This document shows, piece by piece, positions 1-9,480 of a DNA stretch of 64,000 nt. A program made the translations under genes and the position numbers. The stretch covers positions 29,637-93,636 of the forward strand of contig JAGAQY010000055.1 of NCBI GenBank assembly GCA_017622495.1. Direction: 5' to 3'. The notes under the pieces were generated by a model. That model searched no databases. It was given only the letters and a program-made list of their open reading frames with translations, and was not told the origin of the DNA. The stretch is from Bacteroidaceae bacterium (GTDB lineage: Bacteria > Bacteroidota > Bacteroidia > Bacteroidales > Bacteroidaceae). Each line of letters opens with the position of its first letter. Position 1 is the first letter of the stretch.

Positions 1-30
1 AAGCAGCTGGTACTGGTACATGTAATGTAA
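1..30 (+). CDS. possible 3' end of an upstream gene
   Basis: Frame 1 is open from the window edge to a TAA at 28-30, giving nine residues ending LVHVM. The following ATG lies 25 bases later, which suits a gene end within an operon. Nine codons cannot be identified, and an open frame this short can occur by chance. Confidence 0.25.
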   Translation, partial: KQLVLVHVM

Positions 31-54
31 TAACCGCATAAAACAGACGATAAT

Positions 55-1245
55 ATGAACGCAAGATTGATAAAAACCGTAATGCTCGGTTTGATGGGTT
101 GCTTCTGGATGCCCTGCGTGGCCGACAATGTGGAACCTGTAAGTAAGGCGGCAGCAGGAAATACCGATGACCGCACCACAAACTACTGGTATGTGGAGGC
201 TGGTGCCGGTGTGCAGACAATATTCTCCAGTGATGCACATCTGCTGGCTTTCGGCAAGCGCCTCACTCCATCATACTCGCTTACATTCGGTAAGTGGGTA
301 AACCCATATATTGGATTCAGACTGCAGACACAGGGATATGCCTTCAACGGATTCAGTACCACGGAGGGCCTTTACTTGGGCGACCCGTTGGTCAATGGCG
401 GTATCTATGGTACCAATGACCCCGTAATCAATGAAGTGAATGTAAACCCTGACGGTACCTATCGCCACTACCTGCGCTATGTAGGGGTACATGCTGATGT
501 GCAGTTCAGCCTGTTTAACATCTTTTTGGGGGTAGATGCCGAGAGACGATGGAATATCATACCGGCCATCGGACTGGGGTATACCCATGCCTTTGCTTAT
601 AGAGGTACGGCGCATAACAACTCCATGATGACAAGCTTTGCACTCATGGGCAAGTTCCGTATTATCAACAGCCTCGATCTGAATATGGAGGTGCAATCGG
701 CCCTCATGCCTGACCACTTTGACAGCCGTATCAGAGGACGTATGTGTGAACCTACATTGGCCCTTACCATGGGACTCACCTATCGATTCCGTACGAAGGC
801 ACCTGCAGCGCCTGCTGTCGTGTATGTGCCTAATGAGGTGATACGCGTAGAACACGACACACTGGTGATGACACGCAGCGTAGAGAAAATTGTGGAGAAG
901 AGCCCGATAGAGGATGTTTTTACCATAGGGTCCATACACTTCAAGATTGGTAAAGTACTGCCCATAGAGGGACAGGAACCCCAATTTGTCAATGTGGTGA
1001 AGTTCCTCAACGAGAACCCCAAGGCACGTATCCGACTCGACGGATATGCCGACAAGGAAACTGGTACCGATGAGGTGAACATGGAACTCTCTGTGTCGCG
1101 ATCGACTGCTGTACGGAGCATCCTCATCAGCGACTATGGTGTGGATGCCAAGCGTATAGAAGCACAGGCCCTCGGTGCTAATGCACAACCCTACGATATC
1201 AACGACCACAACCGCGTAGTGCTGATACAGGTTATAGTGGAATGA
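55..1245 (+). CDS. OmpA-family outer membrane protein
   Basis: A 396-residue envelope protein. Residues 1-23 look like a Sec signal peptide. Residues about 40-245 are rich in alternating aromatic and polar residues, as in a small beta-barrel. Residues about 289-396 match the OmpA C-terminal domain that binds peptidoglycan: GYADKETGTDEVN followed by LSVSRSTAVRSIL, GVDAKRI and NDHNRVV keeps the conserved Asp, Asn and Arg positions. The likely role is to tether the outer membrane to the cell wall. The product of the barrel half is not otherwise recognisable. A terminator follows directly, so it probably ends its transcription unit. Confidence 0.85.
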   Translation: MNARLIKTVMLGLMGCFWMPCVADNVEPVSKAAAGNTDDRTTNYWYVEAGAGVQTIFSSDAHLLAFGKRLTPSYSLTFGKWVNPYIGFRLQTQGYAFNGFSTTEGLYLGDPLVNGGIYGTNDPVINEVNVNPDGTYRHYLRYVGVHADVQFSLFNIFLGVDAERRWNIIPAIGLGYTHAFAYRGTAHNNSMMTSFALMGKFRIINSLDLNMEVQSALMPDHFDSRIRGRMCEPTLALTMGLTYRFRTKAPAAPAVVYVPNEVIRVEHDTLVMTRSVEKIVEKSPIEDVFTIGSIHFKIGKVLPIEGQEPQFVNVVKFLNENPKARIRLDGYADKETGTDEVNMELSVSRSTAVRSILISDYGVDAKRIEAQALGANAQPYDINDHNRVVLIQVIVE

Positions 1246-1264
1246 TTGAAAATGAACGATAACC

Positions 1265-1300
1265 AAAACGCCGGCGCAATCGATTGCGTCGGCGTTTTCT
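1265..1300 (+). terminator. intrinsic terminator after the OmpA-like gene
   Basis: A 15-bp inverted repeat, AACGCCGGCGCAATC at 1267-1281 against 1282-1296, has one mismatch and essentially no loop beyond the turn. It is followed by TTTTCTGTT and lies 20 bases after the stop codon. Confidence 0.8.
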
Positions 1301-1365
1301 GTTGCCTGGCGCTTTGTGTTAACTTTTATTAACCACGCGTGATATAAGTGTATCAGTATTTTACA

Positions 1366-1373
1366 TATTTTTG
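1366..1373 (+). promoter_or_regulatory. candidate -7 box for the 1403-4924 operon
   Basis: TATTTTTG fits the Bacteroidetes -7 element TAnnTTTG and lies 29 bases before the first gene of the operon. No TTTG is found 19-21 bases upstream, so only half of the promoter is supported. Confidence 0.4.
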
Positions 1374-1402
1374 CAAAATCAATCGCTTAAAACACGAAAT
1401 CT

Positions 1403-2143
1403 ATGAGAAAGTTATTTACACTAATCGGTGCTCTGCTGCTGTGGCACACGGCGGCGGTGGCGCAAAACTATCTGCACATCTGGACGGGCGACACGACCAA
1501 GATAGTGCGTTTGGCCGAACTCGACAGCGTGACTGTGAGGGATGCGGAGTTCTATAAGATTGACTTGAGCAATGTGGACGGATTGCGCTTTACGGGAAAC
1601 GTGGCCGATTACTTTGGGAGTGAATTCGAGTTTGATGTTACTCTGGCGAAGGGTGAAGGCACTACCGTGTATATCCGGAATCTGGATCCCTTCTTCGCGC
1701 AGAGTGGCTTTACAGCTGATGGGGGATACAATATCCTTATGGGTGAACTGGTGGTTGCTGAAGACGGTAATTCGGCAACAATCATTTGCCAATTGGACCA
1801 GCCGATAGGCTACGAAGACTTTGTCTTCCATAATCCCTTTAATCCCTTTGAAGGGGAAACTATTGAATTTACACTGATAGGGGGGGCGTTGATATGCGAA
1901 ACTGGTTATGGTGTGTATACATATGCACAGAGCGCATGGCTTATGGTGTTCAATCCCTTTACGCTGAATAAAGTCGCCGGCACCGCTGCTCCAGCACGTA
2001 AGGCAAAGGCCATGGAGGCGAAGCCGCTGAAGATCATGAAGCAGCCTATTCCCATGATGGCACCTCGGAAGCAGGATGCCGCGACGACGAAAATGGGAGC
2101 ACTGCAGCTGAAGCCCATGCCGGCCGACCAGACGATTAAATAA
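1403..2143 (+). CDS. secreted protein of unknown function
   Basis: A 246-residue protein with a signal peptide (MRKLFTLIGALLLWHTAAVAQ) and no lipobox cysteine. The mature N-terminus, YLHIWTGDTTKIVRLAELDS, resembles the short module at the start of many Bacteroidales surface proteins, in which a Trp/Ile strand is followed by DSVTV or DSITF. The central part is beta-rich and unrecognised. The last 55 residues are low in complexity and rich in Ala, Lys, Pro and Met. It is first in a three-gene unit whose other members are also exported, so a role at the cell surface with the SusD-like protein is likely, but no function can be named. Confidence 0.7.
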   Translation: MRKLFTLIGALLLWHTAAVAQNYLHIWTGDTTKIVRLAELDSVTVRDAEFYKIDLSNVDGLRFTGNVADYFGSEFEFDVTLAKGEGTTVYIRNLDPFFAQSGFTADGGYNILMGELVVAEDGNSATIICQLDQPIGYEDFVFHNPFNPFEGETIEFTLIGGALICETGYGVYTYAQSAWLMVFNPFTLNKVAGTAAPARKAKAMEAKPLKIMKQPIPMMAPRKQDAATTKMGALQLKPMPADQTIK

Positions 2144-2165
2144 CCTAACATAGGAGACAATGACA

Positions 2166-2639
2166 ATGAAACGCAATATACTTATCGCTGCCCTCTGCCT
2201 CGTGGCTATGGGCATGCAAGCACAGTTGATCATCAAGCATGACGGTGAGAAGGTGAAGTTTGATACCGACAAACTGGTGAAGATGGTGTTTGCCACTTAT
2301 GACTATTACGACAACAACGGTGACAACATACACTTCGTGCGCCAGTCGGGCGACACGCTCACCTTTGACATCGATGAAGTCTACGTTATGGGCTTTGCCG
2401 AGGACTTTACCCGTATAGACGAGGTGAAGCAGGCGGGTGAGCCTGCCATCGTATATGATGCGAAGGGGTATGCCGTATATGTGGTGAATGCCGAAGCGGG
2501 TACCATCGGCATCTTCACGGCCGACGGCCGTAGGGTGAAGAGTGTGCGGGGCACATCGGTCAGCGTGGCCGACCTCGCCGACGGACTCTATGTGGTGAGC
2601 TACAATGAGAAGTTGAACGCTAAAATAGTAAAGAAATGA
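2166..2639 (+). CDS. small secreted protein with type IX secretion-like C-terminus
   Basis: A 157-residue protein. The ATG at 2166 is preferred to the one at 2160 because AGGAG at 2152-2156 is then nine bases away instead of three. The signal peptide is MKRNILIAALCLVAMGMQAQ. Two short repeats follow, LIIKHDGEKVKFDTDKLVKM and DTLTFDIDEVYVMGF. The last 40 residues (IGIFTADGRRVKSV, then LADGLYVVSYNEK and a basic end) resemble the type A sorting domain used by the Por/type IX secretion system. The stop overlaps the next start, which indicates translational coupling. Its function is unknown. Confidence 0.7.
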   Translation: MKRNILIAALCLVAMGMQAQLIIKHDGEKVKFDTDKLVKMVFATYDYYDNNGDNIHFVRQSGDTLTFDIDEVYVMGFAEDFTRIDEVKQAGEPAIVYDAKGYAVYVVNAEAGTIGIFTADGRRVKSVRGTSVSVADLADGLYVVSYNEKLNAKIVKK

Positions 2640-4924
2640 GAACCGCTATATATAATAAGGTAATGCGCGTGGCGGCCCTCGCCATAGTGGCTGCACTGGC
2701 AGCACCCGCACTGCAGGCGCAAGAGGCTTTGCACCTGTTTTACAAGAATAAGACTCGCGAGACGATAGAGATTAAGCCCGACACGAAGGTGGAGTTTTAC
2801 AAGAAACCGTATTTGGAAGAAGTCGGATATGCAGATACACTATTTATGTCGGCAAGTGCAGGTCGCACACAGGGTTACGGATTAGTCCATTCTAATACTT
2901 CTTGGAATGTATCTGTTAATGCTACTTGGCTGATGACAAAAGTGAATAAGTTGCCTAATTATTATTATGAACAAGGTGACGGTATCATGGAAAATCATTA
3001 TCTGCTTTATGCGCAGCCTAATGAGACTGATAAAGAACGTATTGCCACACTTACAATTAGTGGTGAGCAGGGGGTGTCGGAACAACTTGTTGTAATACAA
3101 CAACCATACTTGCTTTCATTGGAGCGTTCAAGTACTATCTATTATGCTGATGCCGTGATAGCCCGAAATGATACTGTCGCGTGGAGTGATACGCTGTATG
3201 AGGCGTATGTATATCCTAATCATGGTGTTAGAATTTTGCACTATCCTAATTGGCTGGTGCTTGATACTATCATACATGGTGCAGACCAATGCAGGTTTGA
3301 GGATATCGAAAAAATAGGTGATGATGTATCTATAACTTCTTCTTCTGTTGGTAGTTGCCCTTATACATGCGGTGTATTTCATCTTTCACAAAACAATTCT
3401 TCTGCTGATCGAACAGGTAATATAATTTTTGAAGCCCACGGACAGACTGCTGTTCTCACCGTGACTCAGAAGGGCCTGACTGAAGAGGCTATCGCCAGTG
3501 AGGCAAATGCTCTTGTCAAGCAAATGTGTCAGTTTGATGCTCTTGGGGGCGGGCGTCATGACGACTTCGGATTCCCCGCACTGATGCTCGCTATGGATAG
3601 CCGTGGCATGGACTTGGTGTCTGAGGATGTCGGTTACAACTGGTTTTCGTATAATATGACTTATGACGATTTGGAGAGTAACTATACATTTACCTCTTTG
3701 CGTTGGACTACATTGTATAACCATATCTTAGCAACCAATAAGGTGGTGGAAGACTATGGCGGGCGTGAGGGCGAGTCGCTCTTTCAATTCTACTTGGGTC
3801 AGGCATACACGTTGCGTGCCTTCAGCTACTTCTACCTGGCGCAGCTCTACCAGCAGACCTACGTGGGCAATGAAGACCAGCCTTGCGTACCTATCATCAC
3901 AGAGAGCGATATGCGCGTGATCTATACCGAGGGCCGTGCACGCGCTACCGTGCGTGAGGTGTACGACTTCATCCTTGCCGACCTCGACAAGGCGCTGCAT
4001 TTGTTGCAGCAGACTGCCGTGGCTCGTCCCGGAAAGGGTCTTGTGAATGTCGATGTTGTCTATGGTCTCCGTGCCCGCATATATATGGTAATGAACAATT
4101 GGGTCGATGCCTTTTCGGATGCTTTTCGGGTAATTAATACTTCTGGAGCATCTCCTTATGATCGGGAGGAGGTGGCCAAGCCTACATTCAACGACATCAA
4201 CCACGGCGCTTGGCTGTGGGGTATCGATGTGGAGGAGAATGACCGCACGGTAACCTCGGGAATCTGTAACTGGCCGTCACACATGGGATCGTTCTCATAC
4301 GGCTACGCACAGGTGGGCGTATGGCGTATGGTGAACCGCTCGCTGTACGATGCTATCCCCACGACCGATGTGCGCAAGGGATGGTTCCTCGATGCTGAAG
4401 CTACCTCGGCTAACCTCAATGCCGAGCAGGCAAGCTATGCACGTTCGTATGGCATGTATCCCTATACGCAGGTGAAGTTTGCTCCCTACAAGGATGAACT
4501 GGGAACGAGCACGAATGCCAACGACATCCCGCTGATGCGCATCGAGGAGATGTATCTCATCGCTGCCGAGGCACAGGCTATGATGGGTAATTCTACAGGT
4601 GCAGCTGCTACCTTGCAAAATTTTGTCGCCACCTATCGCGACCCGGCATACACCTGTAAGGCTACTACGGCCGAGGAGGTGCGCGAGGCGGTGTGGATGC
4701 AGCGCCGTATAGAGCTGTGGGGTGAGGGCCACTCATACTTTGACCTCATGCGCATGAAGAAGGGTGTGGACCGCCGCGGTGCCGGATTTGCTTCGGCTTA
4801 TGTATACAACATCCCCGCAGGCGACGCAGCGCTCATCTATCCTATCCCCGACCGCGAGATGAGCAGCAACCCGCTGCTGATACAGAACCCCGTGGCAGAG
4901 CAGCCTGTGCCGGTTAGCGATTAA
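2636..4924 (+). CDS. BACON-SusD/RagB fusion protein
   Basis: A 762-residue exported protein starting in an ATGA overlap with the previous gene. After a signal peptide ending ALQAQ it has a short N-terminal strand module (LHLFYKNKTRETIEIK), two BACON-like immunoglobulin-type domains at about 65-158 and 160-281, each closing with a V(V/L)xVTQ/IQQ strand, and a SusD/RagB region at about 283-762 (RWTTLYNHILATNKVVEDY, then QAYTLRAFSYFYLAQLY and MRIEEMYLIAAEAQAMMG). SusD proteins cap SusC transporters and bind glycans or peptides. Two oddities stand out: there is no lipobox cysteine, and no SusC gene lies next to it. The BACON part is visibly more AT-rich than the SusD part. Confidence 0.85.
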   Translation: MRTAIYNKVMRVAALAIVAALAAPALQAQEALHLFYKNKTRETIEIKPDTKVEFYKKPYLEEVGYADTLFMSASAGRTQGYGLVHSNTSWNVSVNATWLMTKVNKLPNYYYEQGDGIMENHYLLYAQPNETDKERIATLTISGEQGVSEQLVVIQQPYLLSLERSSTIYYADAVIARNDTVAWSDTLYEAYVYPNHGVRILHYPNWLVLDTIIHGADQCRFEDIEKIGDDVSITSSSVGSCPYTCGVFHLSQNNSSADRTGNIIFEAHGQTAVLTVTQKGLTEEAIASEANALVKQMCQFDALGGGRHDDFGFPALMLAMDSRGMDLVSEDVGYNWFSYNMTYDDLESNYTFTSLRWTTLYNHILATNKVVEDYGGREGESLFQFYLGQAYTLRAFSYFYLAQLYQQTYVGNEDQPCVPIITESDMRVIYTEGRARATVREVYDFILADLDKALHLLQQTAVARPGKGLVNVDVVYGLRARIYMVMNNWVDAFSDAFRVINTSGASPYDREEVAKPTFNDINHGAWLWGIDVEENDRTVTSGICNWPSHMGSFSYGYAQVGVWRMVNRSLYDAIPTTDVRKGWFLDAEATSANLNAEQASYARSYGMYPYTQVKFAPYKDELGTSTNANDIPLMRIEEMYLIAAEAQAMMGNSTGAAATLQNFVATYRDPAYTCKATTAEEVREAVWMQRRIELWGEGHSYFDLMRMKKGVDRRGAGFASAYVYNIPAGDAALIYPIPDREMSSNPLLIQNPVAEQPVPVSD

Positions 4925-4971
4925 CGGGGAACGATTAACGATTAACGTTTAACGGTTGACGAGGAACGAGT
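4916..4971 (+). repeat. heptamer array, AACGATT type
   Basis: Eight consecutive 7-base units (AGCGATT, AACGGGG, AACGATT twice, AACGTTT, AACGGTT, GACGAGG, AACGAGT). The first unit runs into the TAA stop of the SusD-like gene. Confidence 0.8.
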
Positions 4972-4980
4972 ACTTTACGA

Positions 4981-5012
4981 AACGCCGATGCGAATAGTGT
5001 CGGCGTTTTTTG
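4981..5012 (+). terminator. intrinsic terminator after the SusD-like gene
   Basis: AACGCCGA at 4981-4988 pairs with TCGGCGTT at 5000-5007 and is followed by a T run. The loop is 11 bases. It ends the 1403-4924 operon. Confidence 0.7.
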
Positions 5013-5031
5013 TCATCAGGTTGGTGCACTA

Positions 5032-5073
5032 CACTCACAACTCATAACTCACAACTCATAACTCATAACTCAC
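5032..5073 (+). repeat. heptamer array, AACTCAT type
   Basis: Six 7-base units, CACTCAC then AACTCAT/AACTCAC in alternation, in exact register with no indel. With the neighbouring array, terminator, palindrome and promoter it accounts for most of the 323-base gap between the SusD-like gene and rpsL. Confidence 0.85.
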
Positions 5074-5088
5074 AACGTCTGCCCCGAA

Positions 5089-5110
5089 AAAATGTTATAT
5101 AACACATTTT
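5089..5110. promoter_or_regulatory. palindrome upstream of the str operon promoter
   Basis: TGTTATATAACA at 5093-5104 is a perfect 12-bp palindrome inside a wider A-rich/T-rich dyad. It lies 27 bases upstream of the -33 TTTG and could be an operator. No regulator can be assigned. Confidence 0.35.
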
Positions 5111-5130
5111 CTTTTAAAAAAGTCGCAAGA

Positions 5131-5165
5131 TTTGTTGGCTAATCGAAAGAAAGTGGCTAACTTTG
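5131..5165 (+). promoter_or_regulatory. str operon promoter
   Basis: TTTG at 5131-5134 and TAACTTTG at 5158-5165, spaced 23 bases, close to the Bacteroidetes TTTG/TAnnTTTG pattern. It leaves a leader of about 75 nt before rpsL. Confidence 0.6.
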
Positions 5166-5247
5166 CACCCCGAATATGAGGTGGACTGTGTCTGCACTCG
5201 ATGAAAATGAACTATAATTAAACTATAAATAATTAAAAATTAACAAA

Positions 5248-5628
5248 ATGCCAACAATTCAACAGTTAGTTAGAAAAGGCAGACAGGTGCTTGCGGACAA
5301 GAGCAAGTCACCCGCGCTGGACAGCTGTCCTCAGCGTCGTGGTGTATGTACTCGTGTCTATACTACCACACCTAAGAAGCCGAACTCAGCAATGAGAAAA
5401 GTAGCACGTGTGCGCTTGACAAACCAGAAAGAGGTGAACTCTTACATCCCCGGTGAAGGCCACAACTTGCAGGAGCACTCAATCGTATTGGTACGCGGTG
5501 GTCGTGTGAAAGACCTCCCTGGTGTACGTTATCACATCGTTCGTGGTACTTTGGATACCGCAGGTGTAGCAAACCGTCTCCAGCGTCGTTCTAAGTACGG
5601 TGCTAAGCGCCCCAAAGCTAAGAAGTAA
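5248..5628 (+). CDS. rpsL: 30S ribosomal protein S12
   Basis: S12 (126 residues) sits at the decoding centre of the 30S subunit. The signature [16 protein letters not shown] is intact, as is [11 protein letters not shown]. Both lysines whose substitution gives streptomycin resistance in other bacteria (the one in TTPKKPNSA and the one in RVKDLPG) are wild type. It is the first gene of the str operon, followed by rpsG and fusA in the usual order. Confidence 0.98.
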   Translation: MPTIQQLVRKGRQVLADKSKSPALDSCPQRRGVCTRVYTTTPKKPNSAMRKVARVRLTNQKEVNSYIPGEGHNLQEHSIVLVRGGRVKDLPGVRYHIVRGTLDTAGVANRLQRRSKYGAKRPKAKK

Positions 5629-5754
5629 GCCGTAAGCTTACAACCAACAAAGCGGCTGCGCAGTGAATGCGCCGTCTGAGGTGAAGCCCTCAAACTTAAA
5701 TTAGTATAATATTTACGTTTTGGTTTGTTGGATAAGCTATAAAGGTTGAGTAAA

Positions 5755-5770
5755 TGTCCCGGCGGGGACG
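5755..5770 (+). other. hairpin in the rpsL-rpsG spacer
   Basis: GTCCC, GGC loop, GGGGAC forms a compact GC-rich hairpin 57 bases before the rpsG start. In Escherichia coli the corresponding spacer is where S7 represses its own translation; whether that applies here is inference. Confidence 0.3.
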
Positions 5771-5826
5771 TTGAAGAAAACAAAAATGCAGCCCCAAACG
5801 AAAACAAAAAACTTTTCAAAAAAGAA

Positions 5827-6303
5827 ATGAGAAAAGCAAAACCAAAAAAACGTATGGTCCTTCCGGATCCCGTATTTAACGATACCAAGGTATCAAAGTT
5901 CGTTAACCATCTGATGTTTGATGGTAAGAAGAATATCTCTTACGAAATCTTCTACGAGTCACTCGACAAAGTAAAGGCCAAAATGGCTGACTCTGAGCTC
6001 TCTGCTCTCGAAATCTGGAAGAAGGCTCTCGACAACATTACTCCCCAGGTAGAGGTTAAGTCACGTCGTATCGGCGGTGCTACCTATCAGGTACCTACCG
6101 AAATCCGTCCTAGCCGTAAGGAATCAATCAGCATGAAGAATATGATCCTTTACGCTCGTAAGCGTGGTGGCAAGACTATGGCCGACAAGCTGTCTGCTGA
6201 GATTCTCGATGCATTCAACAATCAGGGTGGCGCATTCAAGCGTAAGGAGGATATGCACCGCATGGCTGAGGCTAACCGTGCATTCGCTCACTTCAGATTT
6301 TAA
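5827..6303 (+). CDS. rpsG: 30S ribosomal protein S7
   Basis: S7 (158 residues, the standard length) nucleates assembly of the 3' domain of 16S rRNA. The start is at MRKAKPKKR. The frame stays open upstream to 5746, but the extra 27 residues are not part of S7 and overlap the leader hairpin. Conserved features include [10 protein letters not shown] and the C-terminal [18 protein letters not shown]. fusA follows after 34 bases. Confidence 0.97.
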   Translation: MRKAKPKKRMVLPDPVFNDTKVSKFVNHLMFDGKKNISYEIFYESLDKVKAKMADSELSALEIWKKALDNITPQVEVKSRRIGGATYQVPTEIRPSRKESISMKNMILYARKRGGKTMADKLSAEILDAFNNQGGAFKRKEDMHRMAEANRAFAHFRF

Positions 6304-6337
6304 TATTGGGTAAGGACTTATATAATACGTTTTACAA

Positions 6338-8455
6338 ATGGCAAAACAAGATTTATCGCTGACGAGAAACATCGGTATTATGGCCCACATTGATGCCGGT
6401 AAGACTACGACATCAGAGCGTATCCTCTTCTATACCGGTCTGACTCACAAGATCGGTGAGGTACACGATGGTGCTGCTACCATGGACTGGATGGCCCAGG
6501 AGCAGGAGCGTGGTATTACCATCACATCGGCTGCTACTACCACTCGTTGGAAATGGAACAATACTCAGTATAAGATTAACCTTATCGACACCCCGGGACA
6601 CGTGGACTTTACCGCTGAGGTAGAGCGTTGCTTGCGTGTACTTGATGGTGCCGTTGCTGCTTATTGTGCAGTAGGTGGCGTGGAGCCTCAGTCAGAGACT
6701 GTATGGCGTCAGGCTGACAAGTATAACGTGCCCCGTATCGCTTATGTAAATAAGATGGACCGTCAGGGTGCCGACTTCTACAGCGTGGTAAGCCAGATGA
6801 AGACTGTGCTCGGTGCTAACCCTTGCCCCGTAGTAATTCCTATCGGTGCTGAATTCAACTTCAAGGGTGTGGTTGACCTCATCAAGATGAAGGCTATCCT
6901 GTGGCATGATGAGACCATGGGTGCTGATTACTCGGTAGAGGAGATCCCCGCCGACATGATGGATGAGGCTATCAAGTGGCGCGAGAACTTGCTCGACAAG
7001 GTGGCTGAGTTTGACGACGAGGTGATGATGAAGTACCTCGACGATCCCGACTCTGTGACCGAGGAGGAGATTATCAAGTGTGCACGTATCGGTACATTGA
7101 AGATGGAGCTCGTGCCTATGCTCTGCGGTTCTTCGTTCAAGAACAAGGGCGTACAGACTCTGCTCGACTATGTATGCGCATTCTTGCCTTCACCCCTCGA
7201 TACTCCTATTGTAGAGTGCACTGATTCTTCTACAGGTGAACCGATGGAACTTAAGGCTCAGGAGGATGAGAAGACTACCGCATTGGCATTTAAGATTGCC
7301 GTTGACCCCTATGTAGGTCGCTTGGTATTCTTCCGCGTATACTCTGGTTGTGTAACTGCAGGTTCGTACGTTTACAACCCCCGCTCTGGTAAGAAGGAGC
7401 GTGTGTCGCGTATCTTCCAGATGTTCTCTAACAAGCAGACTCCCGTTGATTGCATCGCTGCCGGTGATATCGGTGCCGGTGTAGGCTTCAAGGATATCCG
7501 CACCGGTGACACACTGTGCGACGAGTCACTCTCTGTAATGCTCGAGTCTATGGACTTCCCCGATCCCGTTATCGGTATCGCCGTTGAACCCAAGTCTCAG
7601 AAGGATGTGGATAAGCTCTCTAACGGCTTGGCTAAGCTTGCCGAGGAGGACCCCACATTTACTGTTAAGACAGACGAGCAGACAGGTCAGACTGTAATCT
7701 CGGGTATGGGTGAGCTTCACTTGGATATTATTATTGACCGTCTGAAGCGCGAGTTCAATGTAGAGTGTAACCAGGGACGTCCTCAGGTTAGCTACAAGGA
7801 GGCTATCTCGCAGACTGTTGAGCTCCGTGAGGTTTACAAGAAACAGTCGGGTGGTCGCGGTAAGTTTGCCGATATTATCGTTAAGGTTGGTCCCGTTGAC
7901 GAGGATTGGACACAGGGCGGCTTGCAGTTTGTGAACGAGGTGAAGGGTGGTAACGTTCCCAGCGAATTTATCCCCGCCGTACAGAAGGGTTTCCAGACCG
8001 CTATGCGCAATGGTATCCTCGGTGGCTATCCTCTCGATTCACTCAAAGTTACTCTCGTGGACGGTTCGTTCCACCCGGTAGACTCTGACCAGCTGTCATT
8101 CGAAATCTGTGCTATCCAGGCTTTCAAGAATGCATGTGCTAAGGCTGCTCCTCAGATTATGGAGCCCATCATGCGCCTTGAGGTTGTTACTCCTGAGGAG
8201 AATATGGGTGACGTAATCGGTGACTTGAACAAGCGTCGCGGTCAGGTCGAGGGTATGGAGAGCAGCCGTTCAGGCGCTCGCGTAGTGAAGGCTAAGGTGC
8301 CTTTGGCGGAGATGTTCGGTTATGTAACCGCTCTGCGTAGTATCACCTCTGGTCGTGCTACTTCAACCATGACCTATGATCACCACGCTCCCGTGAGCCG
8401 CCAGATTGCCAAGGCTGTACTCGAAGAGTGCGGCGGACGCGCAGACCTCGTATAA
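6338..8455 (+). CDS. fusA: elongation factor G
   Basis: The 705-residue translocation GTPase, which moves tRNA and mRNA after peptide transfer and splits ribosomes with ribosome recycling factor. The G motifs are clear: AHIDAGKTT (P-loop, about residues 15-23), RGITITSA (switch I), DTPGHVDF (switch II) and [10 protein letters not shown]. The C-terminal domains IV-V include GMGELHLDI and the conserved RRGQVEGME region. Length and order fit canonical EF-G. A hairpin separates it from rpsJ. Confidence 0.98.
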   Translation: MAKQDLSLTRNIGIMAHIDAGKTTTSERILFYTGLTHKIGEVHDGAATMDWMAQEQERGITITSAATTTRWKWNNTQYKINLIDTPGHVDFTAEVERCLRVLDGAVAAYCAVGGVEPQSETVWRQADKYNVPRIAYVNKMDRQGADFYSVVSQMKTVLGANPCPVVIPIGAEFNFKGVVDLIKMKAILWHDETMGADYSVEEIPADMMDEAIKWRENLLDKVAEFDDEVMMKYLDDPDSVTEEEIIKCARIGTLKMELVPMLCGSSFKNKGVQTLLDYVCAFLPSPLDTPIVECTDSSTGEPMELKAQEDEKTTALAFKIAVDPYVGRLVFFRVYSGCVTAGSYVYNPRSGKKERVSRIFQMFSNKQTPVDCIAAGDIGAGVGFKDIRTGDTLCDESLSVMLESMDFPDPVIGIAVEPKSQKDVDKLSNGLAKLAEEDPTFTVKTDEQTGQTVISGMGELHLDIIIDRLKREFNVECNQGRPQVSYKEAISQTVELREVYKKQSGGRGKFADIIVKVGPVDEDWTQGGLQFVNEVKGGNVPSEFIPAVQKGFQTAMRNGILGGYPLDSLKVTLVDGSFHPVDSDQLSFEICAIQAFKNACAKAAPQIMEPIMRLEVVTPEENMGDVIGDLNKRRGQVEGMESSRSGARVVKAKVPLAEMFGYVTALRSITSGRATSTMTYDHHAPVSRQIAKAVLEECGGRADLV

Positions 8456-8467
8456 ATGAAAATGGAT

Positions 8468-8499
8468 TGGCCGATTAGCGAATGACTCTTAATCGGCCA
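8468..8499 (+). terminator. hairpin between fusA and rpsJ
   Basis: TGGCCGATTA at 8468-8477 pairs perfectly with TAATCGGCCA at 8490-8499. Only a weak T-rich tail follows (CTCCTTATTAT), so this may be a partial terminator or attenuator between the str and S10 operons. Confidence 0.5.
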
Positions 8500-8536
8500 C
8501 TCCTTATTATATTATAATTATTAACTAAAAACACTA

Positions 8537-8842
8537 ATGAGTCAAAAAATTAGAATTAAACTGAAATCTTACGACCACAACTTGGTTGACAAGTCAGCTG
8601 AGAAGATCGTAAAGACAGTGAAGGCTACAGGTGCTATCGTTAGCGGTCCTATTCCATTGCCTACACACAAGAGAATCTTTACAGTAAACCGTTCGACCTT
8701 CGTAAACAAGAAGTCACGTGAACAGTTCCAACTCTCTTCTTACAAGAGACTCATCGACATCTATAGCTCTACAGCTAAGACCGTTGATGCGCTCATGAAG
8801 CTGGAGTTGCCGAGTGGAGTGGAAGTAGAAATTAAAGTGTGA
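8537..8842 (+). CDS. rpsJ: 30S ribosomal protein S10
   Basis: S10 (101 residues) belongs to the 30S head and also acts with NusB in antitermination in other bacteria. [20 protein letters not shown] and GPIPLPTHK are diagnostic. It opens the S10 operon, and rplC follows after 20 bases. Confidence 0.97.
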   Translation: MSQKIRIKLKSYDHNLVDKSAEKIVKTVKATGAIVSGPIPLPTHKRIFTVNRSTFVNKKSREQFQLSSYKRLIDIYSSTAKTVDALMKLELPSGVEVEIKV

Positions 8843-8862
8843 TTATTTAAAAATTAACTGAA

Positions 8863-9480
8863 ATGCCAGGATTATTAGGAAAAAAAATCGGAATGACATC
8901 CGTTTTCAGTGCCGATGGTAAGAATGTTCCATGCACTGTTATCGAAGTAGGTCCTTGTACAGTTACACAGGTAAAGAGTGTTGAGAAGGATGGTTATGCT
9001 GCCGTACAGGTAGGTTTCCAAGACAAGAAGGAGAAGCACACATCGGCTCCTCTGATGGGACACTTCAAGAAAGCTGGTGTAACTCCCAAGAGACACTTGG
9101 CCGAGTTCAAGAATTTTGAGACTGAGTACAACTTGGGTGACGTTATCACCGTAGATCTGTTCAGCGATACAGCTTATGTATCTGTAGTGGGCACATCAAA
9201 GGGTAAGGGCTTCCAAGGCGTTGTCAAGAGACATGGTTTTGGTGGTGTAGGCCAGACTACACACGGTCAGCACAACCGCGCACGTAAGCCGGGTTCTATC
9301 GGTGCTTGTTCATACCCCGCAAAGGTATTCAAGGGCATGCGTATGGCCGGACACATGGGTAACGAGCGTGTTACAATCCATAACTTGCAAGTGCTTAAAG
9401 TACAACCTGAGAACAACCTCCTCGTAGTAAAGGGGTCTGTTCCTGGTTACAATGGTTCAATCGTAATTGTTGAGAAATAA
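8863..9480 (+). CDS. rplC: 50S ribosomal protein L3
   Basis: L3 (205 residues) binds near the peptidyl transferase centre and starts 50S assembly. [15 protein letters not shown] at the N-terminus and [13 protein letters not shown] with RKPGSIG in the centre are typical. Its TAA stop shares its last base with the rplD start. Confidence 0.97.
   Translation: MPGLLGKKIGMTSVFSADGKNVPCTVIEVGPCTVTQVKSVEKDGYAAVQVGFQDKKEKHTSAPLMGHFKKAGVTPKRHLAEFKNFETEYNLGDVITVDLFSDTAYVSVVGTSKGKGFQGVVKRHGFGGVGQTTHGQHNRARKPGSIGACSYPAKVFKGMRMAGHMGNERVTIHNLQVLKVQPENNLLVVKGSVPGYNGSIVIVEK

Noticed and set aside
271..1266. 331-codon open frame on the minus strand opposite the OmpA-like gene
   Set aside because: It mirrors the real gene, has no family signature and is rich in His, Val and Cys in a way typical of antisense shadows.
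5746..5826. N-terminal extension of S7
   Set aside because: The extra 27 residues are absent from the family and would overlap the leader hairpin; MRKAKPKKR gives the standard 158 residues.
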